Assembly: GCA_032358165.1 (NCBI GenBank)
Contig: JAALGY010000038.1
Location: 2,108,001-2,172,000 of the forward strand
Source: Diplosphaera chodatii
Taxonomy: Eukaryota > Chlorophyta > Trebouxiophyceae > Prasiolales > Stichococcaceae
DNA: 64,000 nt
Reading direction: 5' to 3'
Part shown: in pieces, positions 1 through 11,400 of the stretch
Position numbering within the stretch: the first letter of the stretch is position 1
Layout of the letters: each line of letters begins with the position of its first letter
Made by a program: the position numbers and the translations under genes
Notes under the pieces: generated by a model
The model's database searches: none
Seen by the model: the letters and a program-made list of their open reading frames with translations, nothing else
What the model was told of the DNA's origin: nothing

Positions 1-30
1 ATGGCCAAACTGGCCGGCACTGAGCTGCCT

Positions 31-120
31 CTACCCGCGGCGCAGCTCGGCCTCAACATCTCTCTGGAGGGCCTTCAGGGTCGCAGATGGTGCTGGCTTG
101 AAGCCGCAAAAGGGGCAGGT
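31..120 (-). CDS. possible zinc-finger-like exon at left edge (partial)
   Basis: On the minus strand a C/T-rich tract ending in TCGCAG (AG at 122-121) is followed by an open stretch reading TCPFCGFKPAPSATLKALQR and continuing to a TAG at 33-31. Alternatively it leaves through a GTAGAG donor at 34-33. A CPxCGF knuckle followed by a charged amphipathic helix looks like protein and not chance, and this frame contains no ATG, as expected for an internal or terminal exon. I could not link it to any convincing upstream exon between 121 and 1753, and I do not recognise the family. It may be the end of a gene or an exon of one extending left of the window. This is inference from a short stretch only. 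Confidence 0.28.
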   Translation of the reverse strand, partial: TCPFCGFKPAPSATLKALQRDVEAELRRG

Positions 121-1753
121 CTGCGAGTGCAGCGATCGGGACCAGGTAGGGAGCTAAACAGCCCAGCCCCGAAGCGTCACGGTATCCGCACATACCCACG
201 TCACGCTCTGCGCGTAGCGGCTGTACACCCCCCACTATGATCATTTTAAGACGAGCAACAGCGTTTGTTATCTCGCTGCGCGCACTCGTGCGCTCACGCC
301 CATATGATGATACGTGGCCATTGATCGACACCCAAACCACATACATGCCGCTGGCTCCATCTCAGCTGCCAGCGGTCTAACCTTCCTGTACACGCTACAT
401 GTAGGCGGGTGATCTATACCAGGTGCAGCTATCATGGGCCGGCAAACGTCAGACTCGCTATGTAGATACATGGGGCAGCTACCAGCTCGGGATGCCAGCT
501 CTTGCAACGCGGAAGGACGCACCGATCTCTTATACACCAAAAGGCATAAATCATGTGATCAGTGTGAACTGCATCAATGGGCGTCTCACAGATCGGTCGC
601 GCAGCGCGTGATGAGGCAGGTGCTTAGATCGCTTCAGAACCCGCTGGCGGGGACAGTCACGCCAGTGGCAACGTCTCTCATAGCGAGTGGATGATTATGT
701 GAAGGTATGACGCTGGACGAAACGTGTCGGGGTGGCAGCGTGGCAACAAGCGCGGTTGATGTGGTCCCACAAGTGTCGGACGAGCTGCGGTATCTGCGGA
801 AAACTGCCGGAAGAAACAGCACGAGTGACCCGACCGCCGTTCAGACCCTCAGAATCATGCGTGAGATGGATATCAAAGGCTTTGAAGGCGCTTTTGAGCT
901 GAACAACATGCGCGCACCTCCCAAGAAGGCCAGCAGGTACAGGAAGCACAGGAGCGCGGCCATGGTGCAACCGCCGGCCGCCGCTTTGAAGGCTGAAAGC
1001 TTGCTTGAGGAGCTGTAGTGCACGTGTTGGATGTCTCACCGGGCACTGGATGAGAACAGGTTGTGGCCGCTTGGTAGCCGCGCAGGCGCGTGTGTCTTGT
1101 CGGAACGCGAAGTCTAAGACAGCACTGCGAGTCCGACCCTGCCGACCTTCAGTCGGGCACCCCTTTCGGCACTGACCGGCCAGCCGAACAGCCTGGCCCC
1201 ACCATAGCAGGTGCCCCATATGGCCTGTTGGGGTGGCCATGCGCAGCACAGCCAATGCAATCGTGGTGCACGATGCCTGGTCAGACGTGCCTGATGTACC
1301 GCATATGTATGTGTGTCATCAAATCGGCACTGGTTCGAAAGGCCAGTATTGGAACTCAAGCATTGCATCAAGCGCAGCATCCGCAGCATGCATTTGATAG
1401 CGCTACAACAACGAGCTTGACTCTGTCGACACCTTGCAAGGCCGCTGAGTCAAGAAACACCTGATGCTAGACTTGGTCGATGTTGAACGAACCATCGCAG
1501 TCGGCAGGAGCCAGCACGTTTCTGGCAGCAGGCCTACAGTTACGACATGGCCGCCTCCCAGCTGCCTCTCAAAACTTTGCGTGTTGGTGATGCGCCAAGA
1601 TTGACATGAAAAGGCTCCGACACCACAGCTGTCTCCGCACTGCTGTGCTCACGCAGCGCCCTGCAGGGCAGCAGTGCGTCCTCCCCGGGTGCATGCTGCT
1701 GTGCAGCGGCACAAAACCTTGAACCTCCCTCACCAGCTGAACCCCCTAAACCC
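121..1753. other. no recognisable gene
   Basis: Base composition here is closer to the introns and spacers than to the coding exons. An open stretch on the plus strand at 707-1018 (103 codons, contains FEGAFELNNMRAPPKK) is the longest plausible reading. It has no family resemblance, no flanking exons in phase and ordinary codon use. The 3' untranslated region of the B12D-like gene should lie just below 1754. Confidence 0.5.
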
Positions 1754-2056
1754 TCACAGCTTTGCCGCCGCCTCCTCCTGCCGCTGCTCCATGTTCTTCC
1801 ACGAGTCGGGCTTGCCGTGGATATGGCCAAAGTTGCGGAGCAGGCCAGAGGTGCCATACGAATCCGACTGCCGCTTCATAGCCTCGCCGTACGCGTCATC
1901 ATAGTCTTGCCGCCGGTCCTTGCGGATGTAGATGGCGGGGTTGGTCATCAGGTTGCGCGTGATGGAGTAGCCGCATATGCCGACCGCCAGGCCAATCGCC
2001 ACAAACAGCGGAGACACCTCTGGCCGGATCCACTTGAACGCCTGGCCCTTGGCCAT
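1754..2056 (-). CDS. B12D-like small mitochondrial membrane protein
   Basis: Single-exon frame of 100 codons. The start at 2056 (MAKGQAFKWIRPEV) was chosen because plant B12D proteins begin with a short Arg/Trp-rich segment followed directly by 'RPEVxPLF'. Residues about 15-34 (SPLFVAIGLAVGICGYSITR) form one membrane helix, followed by the typical 'NPAIYIRKDRR' segment. The remaining tail is charged and has no motif. B12D and NDUFA4/MLRQ proteins are single-pass inner-mitochondrial-membrane proteins associated with respiratory complexes, and plant B12D is linked to hypoxia and senescence. That role is family knowledge and is not shown here. The frame stays open upstream of 2056, so a longer N-terminus is possible but looks unlike protein. 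The neighbour is the 3' end of HRQ1 on the same strand, 405 bp upstream. Confidence 0.82.
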   Translation of the reverse strand: MAKGQAFKWIRPEVSPLFVAIGLAVGICGYSITRNLMTNPAIYIRKDRRQDYDDAYGEAMKRQSDSYGTSGLLRNFGHIHGKPDSWKNMEQRQEEAAAKL

Positions 2057-2461
2057 GTCGCCACAGCTGTGCGCAGTGGACTGCCCTGTGCTCAGATCCT
2101 CGTATGGCGCCGCAACCGCGCCAGCTGCCTCAGCTGCGTCGTTGCAGTTGCTCCAGTTGATATTGATAGCACAAAGTCGTCGGGCGGGTGTGGCAGACCG
2201 GTGCAGATTGGGCCGAGAAGGCGACCGGGACACTCGGTGCACACCAGTTGGCAGGCATTCCCTGACCTTCTCTTAGTAGGCTGGTTGGCAGGATAGGCCC
2301 GCCCAGCAATTTCTGGTCAGTGGACCCAGCATGGCGACAACGAAAGCCGTTGTAGACCCCAGCATAGCTAGTGTTCGTGGGATTTCAGCGTTGCAGTTCC
2401 TGTCGAGCTGTCCGCTACTGCGCTGTGGCTGCTTTGCAGCAGTAGCGTCAAATCGCCACTC
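2057..2461. other. spacer between B12D-like gene and HRQ1 3' end
   Basis: Must hold the promoter and 5' UTR of the B12D-like gene and the 3' UTR of HRQ1, both on the minus strand. I see no clear box or hairpin. Confidence 0.5.
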
Positions 2462-5400
2462 TCACTGCTGCTCTAGCTCCCCACTGCCTCTACTACCCTC
2501 TCCATTGCCTGATGACGCCCTTGCCAGCAGCTCCTCCTGCTGCCGCCGTTCCTCAGCCTCTGACGCAGCGGCGCGCTCGGCCTCAGCCTTCAGTGTCACC
2601 TCCAGCACCACCAGTGCTGACTCCTATACGACGCACGTGCCATTCTGTCATGATCACCTCTGGGTTGTCGGTGCATGCCGCCAGTCTGCTTTGCCCCGGT
2701 GTGGGCAAGCCCTGGCACACCCTGGACCTATTTGTATCTGCATACGTTGCCAGTAAGGGCCAGGGCGGATAAGGACACAGCATAAACTGCAGAACACCAG
2801 CATGCCCATGCGCCAGTCTTTGCGTCTGGAAAATCCCAGCGCAGCCCTCCGCGCTATGCGCAGGGGCCCACCTTGCTGATGACGGCGTTGTACTCGCCGC
2901 ACTCCGTGTGCTGCACGCAGCCCGGGCACCCGGTGTCCGGCAGGCACCCGCACCCCCGAATGAGCTCCATTGCGCGCTGCATCAGCGTCGTGAACAGCGG
3001 CGCCGCCTGCGCACCATAGCAATGAACATGTCCAAGCGGTGCCATGGAGCATGGTCAATGATTTGCGCTGCCTGCGTACAGAGGTCAAATGTACAGTGCA
3101 GCAGTGCCACCACAGAATGCAGCAATACTATCACACGTATGGTCCGGTGCATCAGGTCAGAAGCTGTGCAGTTCCTATGATGAATGGGAGCCATGACTTG
3201 CATGTGCGCATCTGGTCCGTGATCATCATGGCGACACTGCAGGCTGCTGTGGGGTGTCCAGCTACCTGGCCGGCGAGGCCGATGCCGCCGGGGTGGGTGT
3301 CGTACACCAGCAGGCGCTCCGGGCGGTAGCGGCTGTCGTACGGGTTGTCGCACTCGGTCTGCATGTCCCCCGCCGCACACCTGCGCCATGCATGAAAGAC
3401 GCTCACTTCAAGCTATCCAGGGTCGGGAGCTGCCACCACCAGCTTCGTGGTGGTTGCAGGGTGCGCTTGAGCAGAGCACGTGCCCGTTGCATCCCTAAAG
3501 CCGATGCTGGCTGCAGCTGGCAGTCTGGGTGCACATCACACCAGCCTGAGAAGGCTCCATGCATTGTGCTATGGTCGTGTGATGGGCACTCGAGCAGAGA
3601 GGGGTGCGGCGCCCTCACATGATGTATGCGGGCAGCACGTTCAGCACTGCATGCGATGCGGCGTGCAGGCCGTCCCGGAACGGCAGACCGGCCGCCTTGA
3701 CAGCAGCCCTCGCTGTTGGCGGCACCCTGATGTACGCCGCCTACGGGATGTACACAAAACATGACAAGCCGGAGTCGATGCAGCACCTCGCACCGAGGTG
3801 GACAGAATGAAGCATGCTGGAAGACACTGCACGAGTGACAAGTCACGGGACATTCTCAGCTTCGTGCAGGGCTAGCCACTTCGCTAAGTGTCAAATCTAC
3901 TTCGTGCACGAGCAGAGCGGAGCCATGGCCCAGCTTGACAAGCACACAAGGCAGCTGGACACAGTCACTCAAACTGCATGACAGCGTCATCACCTGCGTG
4001 GTGAACTGCACGTCGGGCAGGAACAGGTCCACGGTGTCGAACACCTCGCCGGAGCCGTGCCAGATGCGGTGGAAGCCCAGCCAGCGGTTGGTGACCTCGC
4101 ATGGCGCGCACACCGCGCTCGTGGCCGCGTGCTGCCGCGCCGCCGGCTGCACAGCATGTGCACTGTTTTAATCCATGACTTGGAGGAGGACAGCAGCACA
4201 CACAAGCGGGCTCATGTCCAGTGGACGCCTTCCAGAACCCGCCAGGAGGGCGGAGCGGTGACAGCCAGAGGCTGCTGGTGAGCCACGGCAGCAAGCGAGC
4301 CATGGCAGCAATCAAGCCATGCCCCTGTCTGCACTTTGTTACCACAAGCAGTTGCCCCTCACGTTGTGGGGCAGCAGCGCGCGGCCGCCAATGACATGCA
4401 CGTCGCAGAAGTCGCGCGTCTTGGTGTAGTACTTCAGGTCCGCCGGCCGCACCACCGCCAGCCGCTCGCCCAGGTCCAGCCGCTTGCACAGGTACGTGCG
4501 CCCCTGGCAGTCGCAGACAGCTTACGGAATTTGTAAAGGAAATACGTCAAGCTCCTTCTATGGCCTGCTGACCGGTGGCTCAGACTGCTGTGACACACTA
4601 GGGCTGAGCCCTGCGCTCGCTGCGCATGCACATTTGGCAGCAAAGGTGCAACACCATATGTCGTGCAGGGTTTCAGCATGATGTGGGGTTTGGGCCTTCA
4701 CACACCTGGAACATGTACACCGCGCCGTCATACACCTCGTAGAACGCCTTGCTGGCCTCGATCTCCTCCATCACCTCCCCGTCGGCCGCCTCGTTCACGA
4801 TGGCAAAGCGCTCGGGGTCGATGGCGCGCAGGCTGACCTGCGCACGTTTACGCACCTCCAGGTCACACAAGCAAACACAATTGCACCCCAAACATGTGTG
4901 CTGTGTACAACACAGCTGTCTAATGCAGTGTTGCGTCAACACATCTGCTATGCTGAGTGCCGAGCAGCATGAACCTTGCATAGGTAGCGTGAACTCTGAC
5001 GGCTGATTTGAACGGGGTGCAGCGCGGGCAGCCACCTGGGAGGCGGGGCTGTCCTGCGGCCCGGTGTAGTGCCACGCATCGGTGTCCATCGCATGCGGAT
5101 GCCGCGTCACCACGCCTGGGCAAGACGACATCCGTGGACTGTGCTGCACTCTGCTGTGGCTGGAAGCAGGGCAATGCTCCTGAGATTGCATGGCCAGATG
5201 AAATCATCATCTCAGTCGAGGACCGTTTCCCTGGGAGGGCTACCTGCTGCGGAGAGCGAGTCGAGCACTGGGCCAAGGTTGCTGCCAAACACGGCCTCGT
5301 CCTCGCCGGGCAGGATGGCCGTCTCCAGGGCCGCGCACGCCACGTGCTGCTCCAGCAGCAGCATGTTGCTGGGGTCGATCTGCACCGCACACAGCACTGA

Positions 5401-8400
5401 GACCTCTTACCTTGCAACATGCATTGATGTCGCCTGCTTGCCGACAGCAGAAGGGTAGCTGCAGCTGGCAGGAGGCCCGGTAAGTAGAGCAGGGCTGGTG
5501 GTGCACCTGGGCCGACTCGATGGGGCGGCCGAACAGGCGCGCGGGGGCGTTCATGAAGAACTGGTCCAGGGGGCCGTCAAAGGCGATGTAGATGGAGGCG
5601 CTGGCCTTCTGCCGCCGCCCCGCACGACCGGCCTGCAGCATAACCTTCGTGCTGTCATTGCTGTCCGTTTACAGGTGCTCCCCTGGGCATTGTGCAGTCA
5701 TTGCTGATCTGAACTTCACAGGGGTGCTTCCCAGCAACTTGGTGCTCATCAAGAGGCCAGCAAGTCGTCCAGCAGCACAGGGCAGCAGCAAGGTGTTGTT
5801 CGACATACACAGCTGCGGTTTAGGAGACGTCAAACAGGCAAGGTGAGGTGCCGATGCACTGTGATCCAACCCAGAGGCACACAGGCACGAAGGATGGGGT
5901 GTGAGGTGCTGCGGGCGCAGCATCATGCAGTTGCCGACCTCATGCGCGGCATGCATCAGGGTGGTGCGACACCGCAGCGGCGCCCACCTGCTGCCACAGG
6001 GAGGCGATGGAGCCGGGGAAGCCCAGGTGCAGCGTGACGTCCAGGCTGCCGATGTCGACGCCCAGCTCCATGGCGTTGGTGGCCGCCACGCCCCACAGCT
6101 CCCCCTCCAGCAGCGCCTTCTCGATCTCCCGCCGCTCCTGCGGGAGAAGCAACATGCAAATACCAGAGAGTACCCTGCTTCACCACATACCCAGGCAGCG
6201 TTGCCGCCGCTCAACTGTCTGTGTCTGCAGCCACTCTGATGCTGCTGTAGCCAGGCTGCTGTGCTGCCGCCATCCTGTGTCAACAGGGGAAAGGGACTTG
6301 CAAGCACCGGATGGCTCAACCTCGGACCTGGGGGCTGTAGCCGGCGCGGTAGACGGAGATGGTGTCGGTGAGGTGGGGCGCGGTGTCCCGCAGCGTCTCC
6401 CGTGTGTACGCCGTCACCAGCTCGCACAGCTTGCGCGTCTTGCAGAACGCCAGCGTGCGCAGCCCGTGCTGCACGCACTCCGCCTGCAAGCGGGGTACAG
6501 GTTCGAATGGCCGTTCATTGAGCACTCTTGAAGCCAAACTCCATAGGCTTTTGCTCCATCCGGGATACAGGCCATCGAGGAGCAACCCCTTGCAGCCTGC
6601 GAAAAGTTGACTCATAAGCCCTGCACATGCCTGCATGCTTCACCATGCAGATCACTGGCTACAGAGACGGGACTGCTGATGTTGGCGTCTGGGCCCAGCT
6701 GGTGCCAGCTACAGGGCGCACCAGCAGGAGGCTGAGCTCCGCGATGGGGCTGCTGCGGCGCTCGTCGGCGGGGATGCCCATCGGGCCGCACCGCTCCCGC
6801 CACTCCGCCCCCGGCAGCCGCTGCGCCAGCGGCACGTCCTCCGCCTCCGCCGCACCCACCGCTTCCTGCTGCAAGGTAGACGGCAGCCGCGGCTGACTGA
6901 GGGGCTCCGCACGGGGGCAGGCCCACTGTTGACGAACAGCCATGCAAGGGCAGGCACGGAGGACAGAACATGAAGCTCCCCTCGCCTGCTGAGGTGCGGC
7001 GGGTGCAGACGCTCTGTCGGCGGCTGTGGAGCCGGCTGCGGCTGGTGTGCCTGCTGCAGGCAGCGGAGGCCGGCTGCTGGGGAGCGCTGCTGGTGGCTGC
7101 GCTTCTGGCGCGGCGCTGCCGTACAGGGTCTTGTCGGTCGTGCCGGCGCCGTCCGGCTGGAACATCGTGTTGAGGCGCGGCCCGCGGCGGATGATGCCCC
7201 GCTCCCCATCGCCGCTGCCGAAAGGGCCTGCCCAGAAAAGTGACAGAGCGTGCCAATCAACCCCGATCAGCATGCCTCAGCAGTGCTACACTGATATTGA
7301 TCTGTGACCCAGGTGGGTCATGGCATCTGATATATGTGTGCCGAGACGACAATGCACCGTTGCTGTAGGAGCGGCCGCGGCCGGCCTTGCCGAACTGGCC
7401 CCGCTGCTGCGGCGCCGCCGCCGCCGCCACGGCTGCAGCAGCGGCCGCAGTGGACTCCGGGTCCAGCACGTTGCCGGGCACCAGCGGGCCCCGTTGTGCC
7501 ACGGGCGCCTCGGCATCATGGTCGATGGCCCGGGGCCCAGCGTGGCGGACGGCTTCCTCGGCTTCCTGCTGCCGCTGCCGCTCAGCCTCCTGCTTCGCCT
7601 GAAGCACACCATCGCCATGTCTGTGTGTCATGCTGCAGCACTGGCAGCTGTGACTCACCCCAGCAGCAGCAAGATATGCAAGTTGGGATTGTGGAAGCTC
7701 CTCTACCCGGTTGCACATTGTCGATGGTACAAAGGGGCCAGCGTATACAAATGGGCATACCTTTGCCTCCTGCTCCATCTTCTTTGCCGCACGCGCAGCG
7801 GAAGCCAGCAGCAGCTCGTGGCGGCGCCCCACGGCGGACGCGGCCAGCATGTCGGCCTCGGAGATGCCGGCGTTGGGGTTGATCTGGGCCCCCCTGGAGC
7901 GCTCCTGGTTCGCCTCCCGCGCGTGATTGCGCTTCCACTCCTTCACCGCACGCCTGCACCCAAGACACCGGTGTTCATGTCAGAAAACGTTAAGGGCGCC
8001 GCTGTGGTGCAAGTTCTTCTCCGACACCGCATTCTAGCAATAGACGGTGATCACACAGGCTGCAACAAGTCACAAGATCTAAGTTCACCACGACTTCCTC
8101 CAGAAAACTTGCCTGACCAGGACCGCAGATGCATGCGCTGACAACGTGTGTGCATCTTGCCGGGGCAACTCCTAAATGACAAGGCACAAACTTACAACTT
8201 CAAGGTACGCACTTGCCGATGGCGCCCTTCATGCGGGCGCGCGCCTCGGTGCGGCTCATGATGGGCATCCCCGCCAGCGGGTTGACCGCGCCCCCCGTGC
8301 CCGCGCTACCGCCGCCTGCGTCACGCACAGCACGGCTGCAGGCCATACCGCTACGTGATGTCTTGTGTGCCAGGCGTTTCCGAAGGCGAAGCCAGGGACT

Positions 8401-11400
8401 CTAATCCAGCGCTGATGCCAATTTGATATCTGCTACCATTGTCCCTGGTTGTACACCAGTGTGATCTTCTCCCCAGGATTGCTTGCGTCAAGCATTAACG
8501 ACACAACCCTATGCAAGTGCACGAGCAATCAGTGGGGTTGCGGGCGCTGCAACCCCCTCACCGTGGCCGCCGGTGCCGCTGGCTCGGCGGCCGGCCTGCA
8601 GCCGCGGCGGGTTCCACAGCACGAAGGTCTTGGGGCCGTGGGGGGAGCCGTCCTCCGACACCACCCTCACATCCTCGACCCCTGCGCAGGGCATGCTGCG
8701 GCACATCAGCACAAGCAAAGTCCACCGACAAGGCATGCAGTTGCCTGCTAACCATTGGATGGTAGAACCATACAACCATGCTGCACATGGGGCACATGGG
8801 GCACGAAGGCTGCCCTCGGTCTCGCATCAGCAAGAGGGACGATGGCGAGGTGTGCGTGCACCTAGGAGGTTTTGGACGTGCTGCTGGGGGTTGGCCACCG
8901 TGGCGGAGGTGACCACGAAGGTGGGGTGCACGTTGTACAGGCGCGAGCAGATGCGGCGCAGGCGGCGCAGCACCAGCGCCGTGTGGCACCCAAACACGCC
9001 CCTGCAGGGCATCGATGCAGCCGCTGTCATGAGCTACGCCACAACGAGTGGGCCATGTTAGACGCATATCATTTCCCTCATAGCGATCTGCATGCGGCCA
9101 GGCGCTGCAGGGTGGAAACAGCTGCAGCCACCCAGCCGCCACAGCGCTTGTGAGGCAGCGCCCGCTGCAGCATGAGAGCGCTGCGGTGCCACCCTGCAGC
9201 AGGCGGGGCACCTGTAGGCGTGGCCCTCGTCCACGACCACGTAGCGCAGGTGGGCCAGCAGGCGGGCGAAGGTGCGGTGCACCGGCAGCACGGAGCAGTG
9301 CAGCATGTCGGGGTTGGTGATCAGCAGCGCCGCCCGGTCCCGGATCTCCGCCCGCTCCCACTGCAAAGGGACAGGATTCCGGTTGAGAATTCACGAAAGG
9401 TCTGCTAGTAGACCTGGTTCCACCTGACTGCAATGAGGTAGGCTAATGCTGATCATCAGAAGGTTGCGGACAATTACCAGCACAATGGACAAACACCTTG
9501 GGGGTGTCGCCGTCATACACATCGACAAACGGCCGGTCGTCGCCAAAAGCGGCTTCCAGCAGCTGCCGCATCGCACGCAGCTGGTCCTGAGCCACATCAT
9601 CACAACATGAGCGCTGCTCAGCAGTGCAATTGTCACGAGCACTGCAGAAGCACACCATGTGAGGGGAACCAGCACATGTATCCAGCCTCAAAGTCGACAC
9701 GTCGTCCGTGGTGTCAAGGCGCGCCACTACCTGCGCCAGGGCCTTGGTGGGGAACATGAACAGGGCGGTGGCGCGGCGGTCCGCGGCCAGCGCCTCCAGC
9801 ACCGGCAGCAGGTAGCACAGGCTCTTGCCGGAGGCGGTGGAGGTGGACACCACCACGTGGCGCCCGGAGCGCGCGGCGTCAACAGCCTGCAGCAACAAGA
9901 CCCATCTGGGCGCTCAGCTGAAAGCTTTGGCGGTGCGGCAGCATCAAGCGTGCGCCGTACAAGCTCGACCAGTTATCAGAGCCAGCAGAGGAGGATGCGC
10001 GCATGCAGCCCCAGTCAAGAGGTGCACGAAAACGCTGAGGACAAACTCAGCATGGGCTGGCGGCGATGAGGTCGATGCTCAGCGGAGCAGGCTTTGCGTG
10101 CCCACCTGCGCCTGGTGCTCGAACAGCCGCGCGATGCCGCGAGCAGCGAGCGCCCGGTGCGTAGCGTCTGACAGCGGCTGGTCCGGCTGCCGGTACTTCG
10201 GCTCGCGCGCCGGCAGCTGCTCGAAGTGCACCGCCTGCCCCTCATACGACTGCCGCTCCTGCGCAGCAACCCATGAGCACTCAAGCAAGCGCCTCGACTG
10301 ACTGCATATGACAAGCAGGCTCTTTGCAAACATCCACCAAACCGTTTGCATGGAGCAACTGACAGGGAGCTCCCATCAACAGTGTCCGACCATGGCCATG
10401 TGGTTGTGCGGGCCATGGCAGAGGGTGGGGGGGTTAAGCACAGCAGGCACATCACAGCGTGGGTGCGGCTGGGTAAGTAGGCATGGCTTGAGAGCATGCC
10501 TGCAGGTGCTGCAGGAAGTCGTCTGTACACATGTGCTCTGTGCTGGTGCATGGCGGGTGCTTCTTGTGGACCTGCAGATCCACAGCCACAATGATACTTC
10601 CACAGTTTTGGCTACTCCACAGCATGCAGACCGCAGTGCAGGGGGTGGTCAGGCAGTGGCACCAGCCGACAGCACCACTGCGTGTCCCGCAGCATGGTTC
10701 GCAGTGAAGCGATGTGGCACCTGTGGGGGGCGAGCTTGGCGGCGGAACTCGAAAGGCCTCTCGGAGCCAATCCCGGGGTGTGCAGCATCCTCATCTGCGG
10801 CGCATGAAGAAGCGAGGTTGCATCAGATCCGCATGATGGTGACCTGGTGAGCATCGATCGGCATGCGAGCTGAGCAGCCAAGCGCACCGCACATCAGGGG
10901 TGATGGTGGAGTGTATTGCTTTCTAAGACCCTAGAAACATACCAGGTTGTGCGGCCGGGGTCTCCGGCATGGGTGGCAATGCTGCCCGCGCTGCATCCAG
11001 CGACTCCAGCAGCGACTCCAGCGTGATGCTGGCAGCATCGAAGTCCACGTGCCACTGCTTCTCCTGCAGTTCAGCGTGCACCTGTTTCGTGCGTCTGCCC
11101 ACCACCCTCAAGCAAGGACTGCGCTGAGGATGGCACACCAGACCCTCTGTCAACACCCCACTGCAGAACCGAATAAGATGATGCAGTGCAGCAGGGAGGC
11201 TTGCACCTTCAGAGGGTCGAAGTCTATTGGCCGCCACTCCAGCGCCTGAACTGGCCCCTTCCTGCGCTTCCTGCTGCCCGGCACTGCCCGGCCGTCACCC
11301 GGGGCGGCTGCGAGCGCCGAATCCTCTGCAGGAGCTGCCGCAGGTTGCTCAGCAACTGGAGATGCAGCTGGCTGATCAGCCGCTGCAGGGTCTGGGCCGC

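Noticed and set aside
707..1018. 103-codon plus-strand frame
   Set aside because: No family resemblance, no biased codon use, no in-phase neighbouring exons. It is kept only as a remark in the spacer entry.
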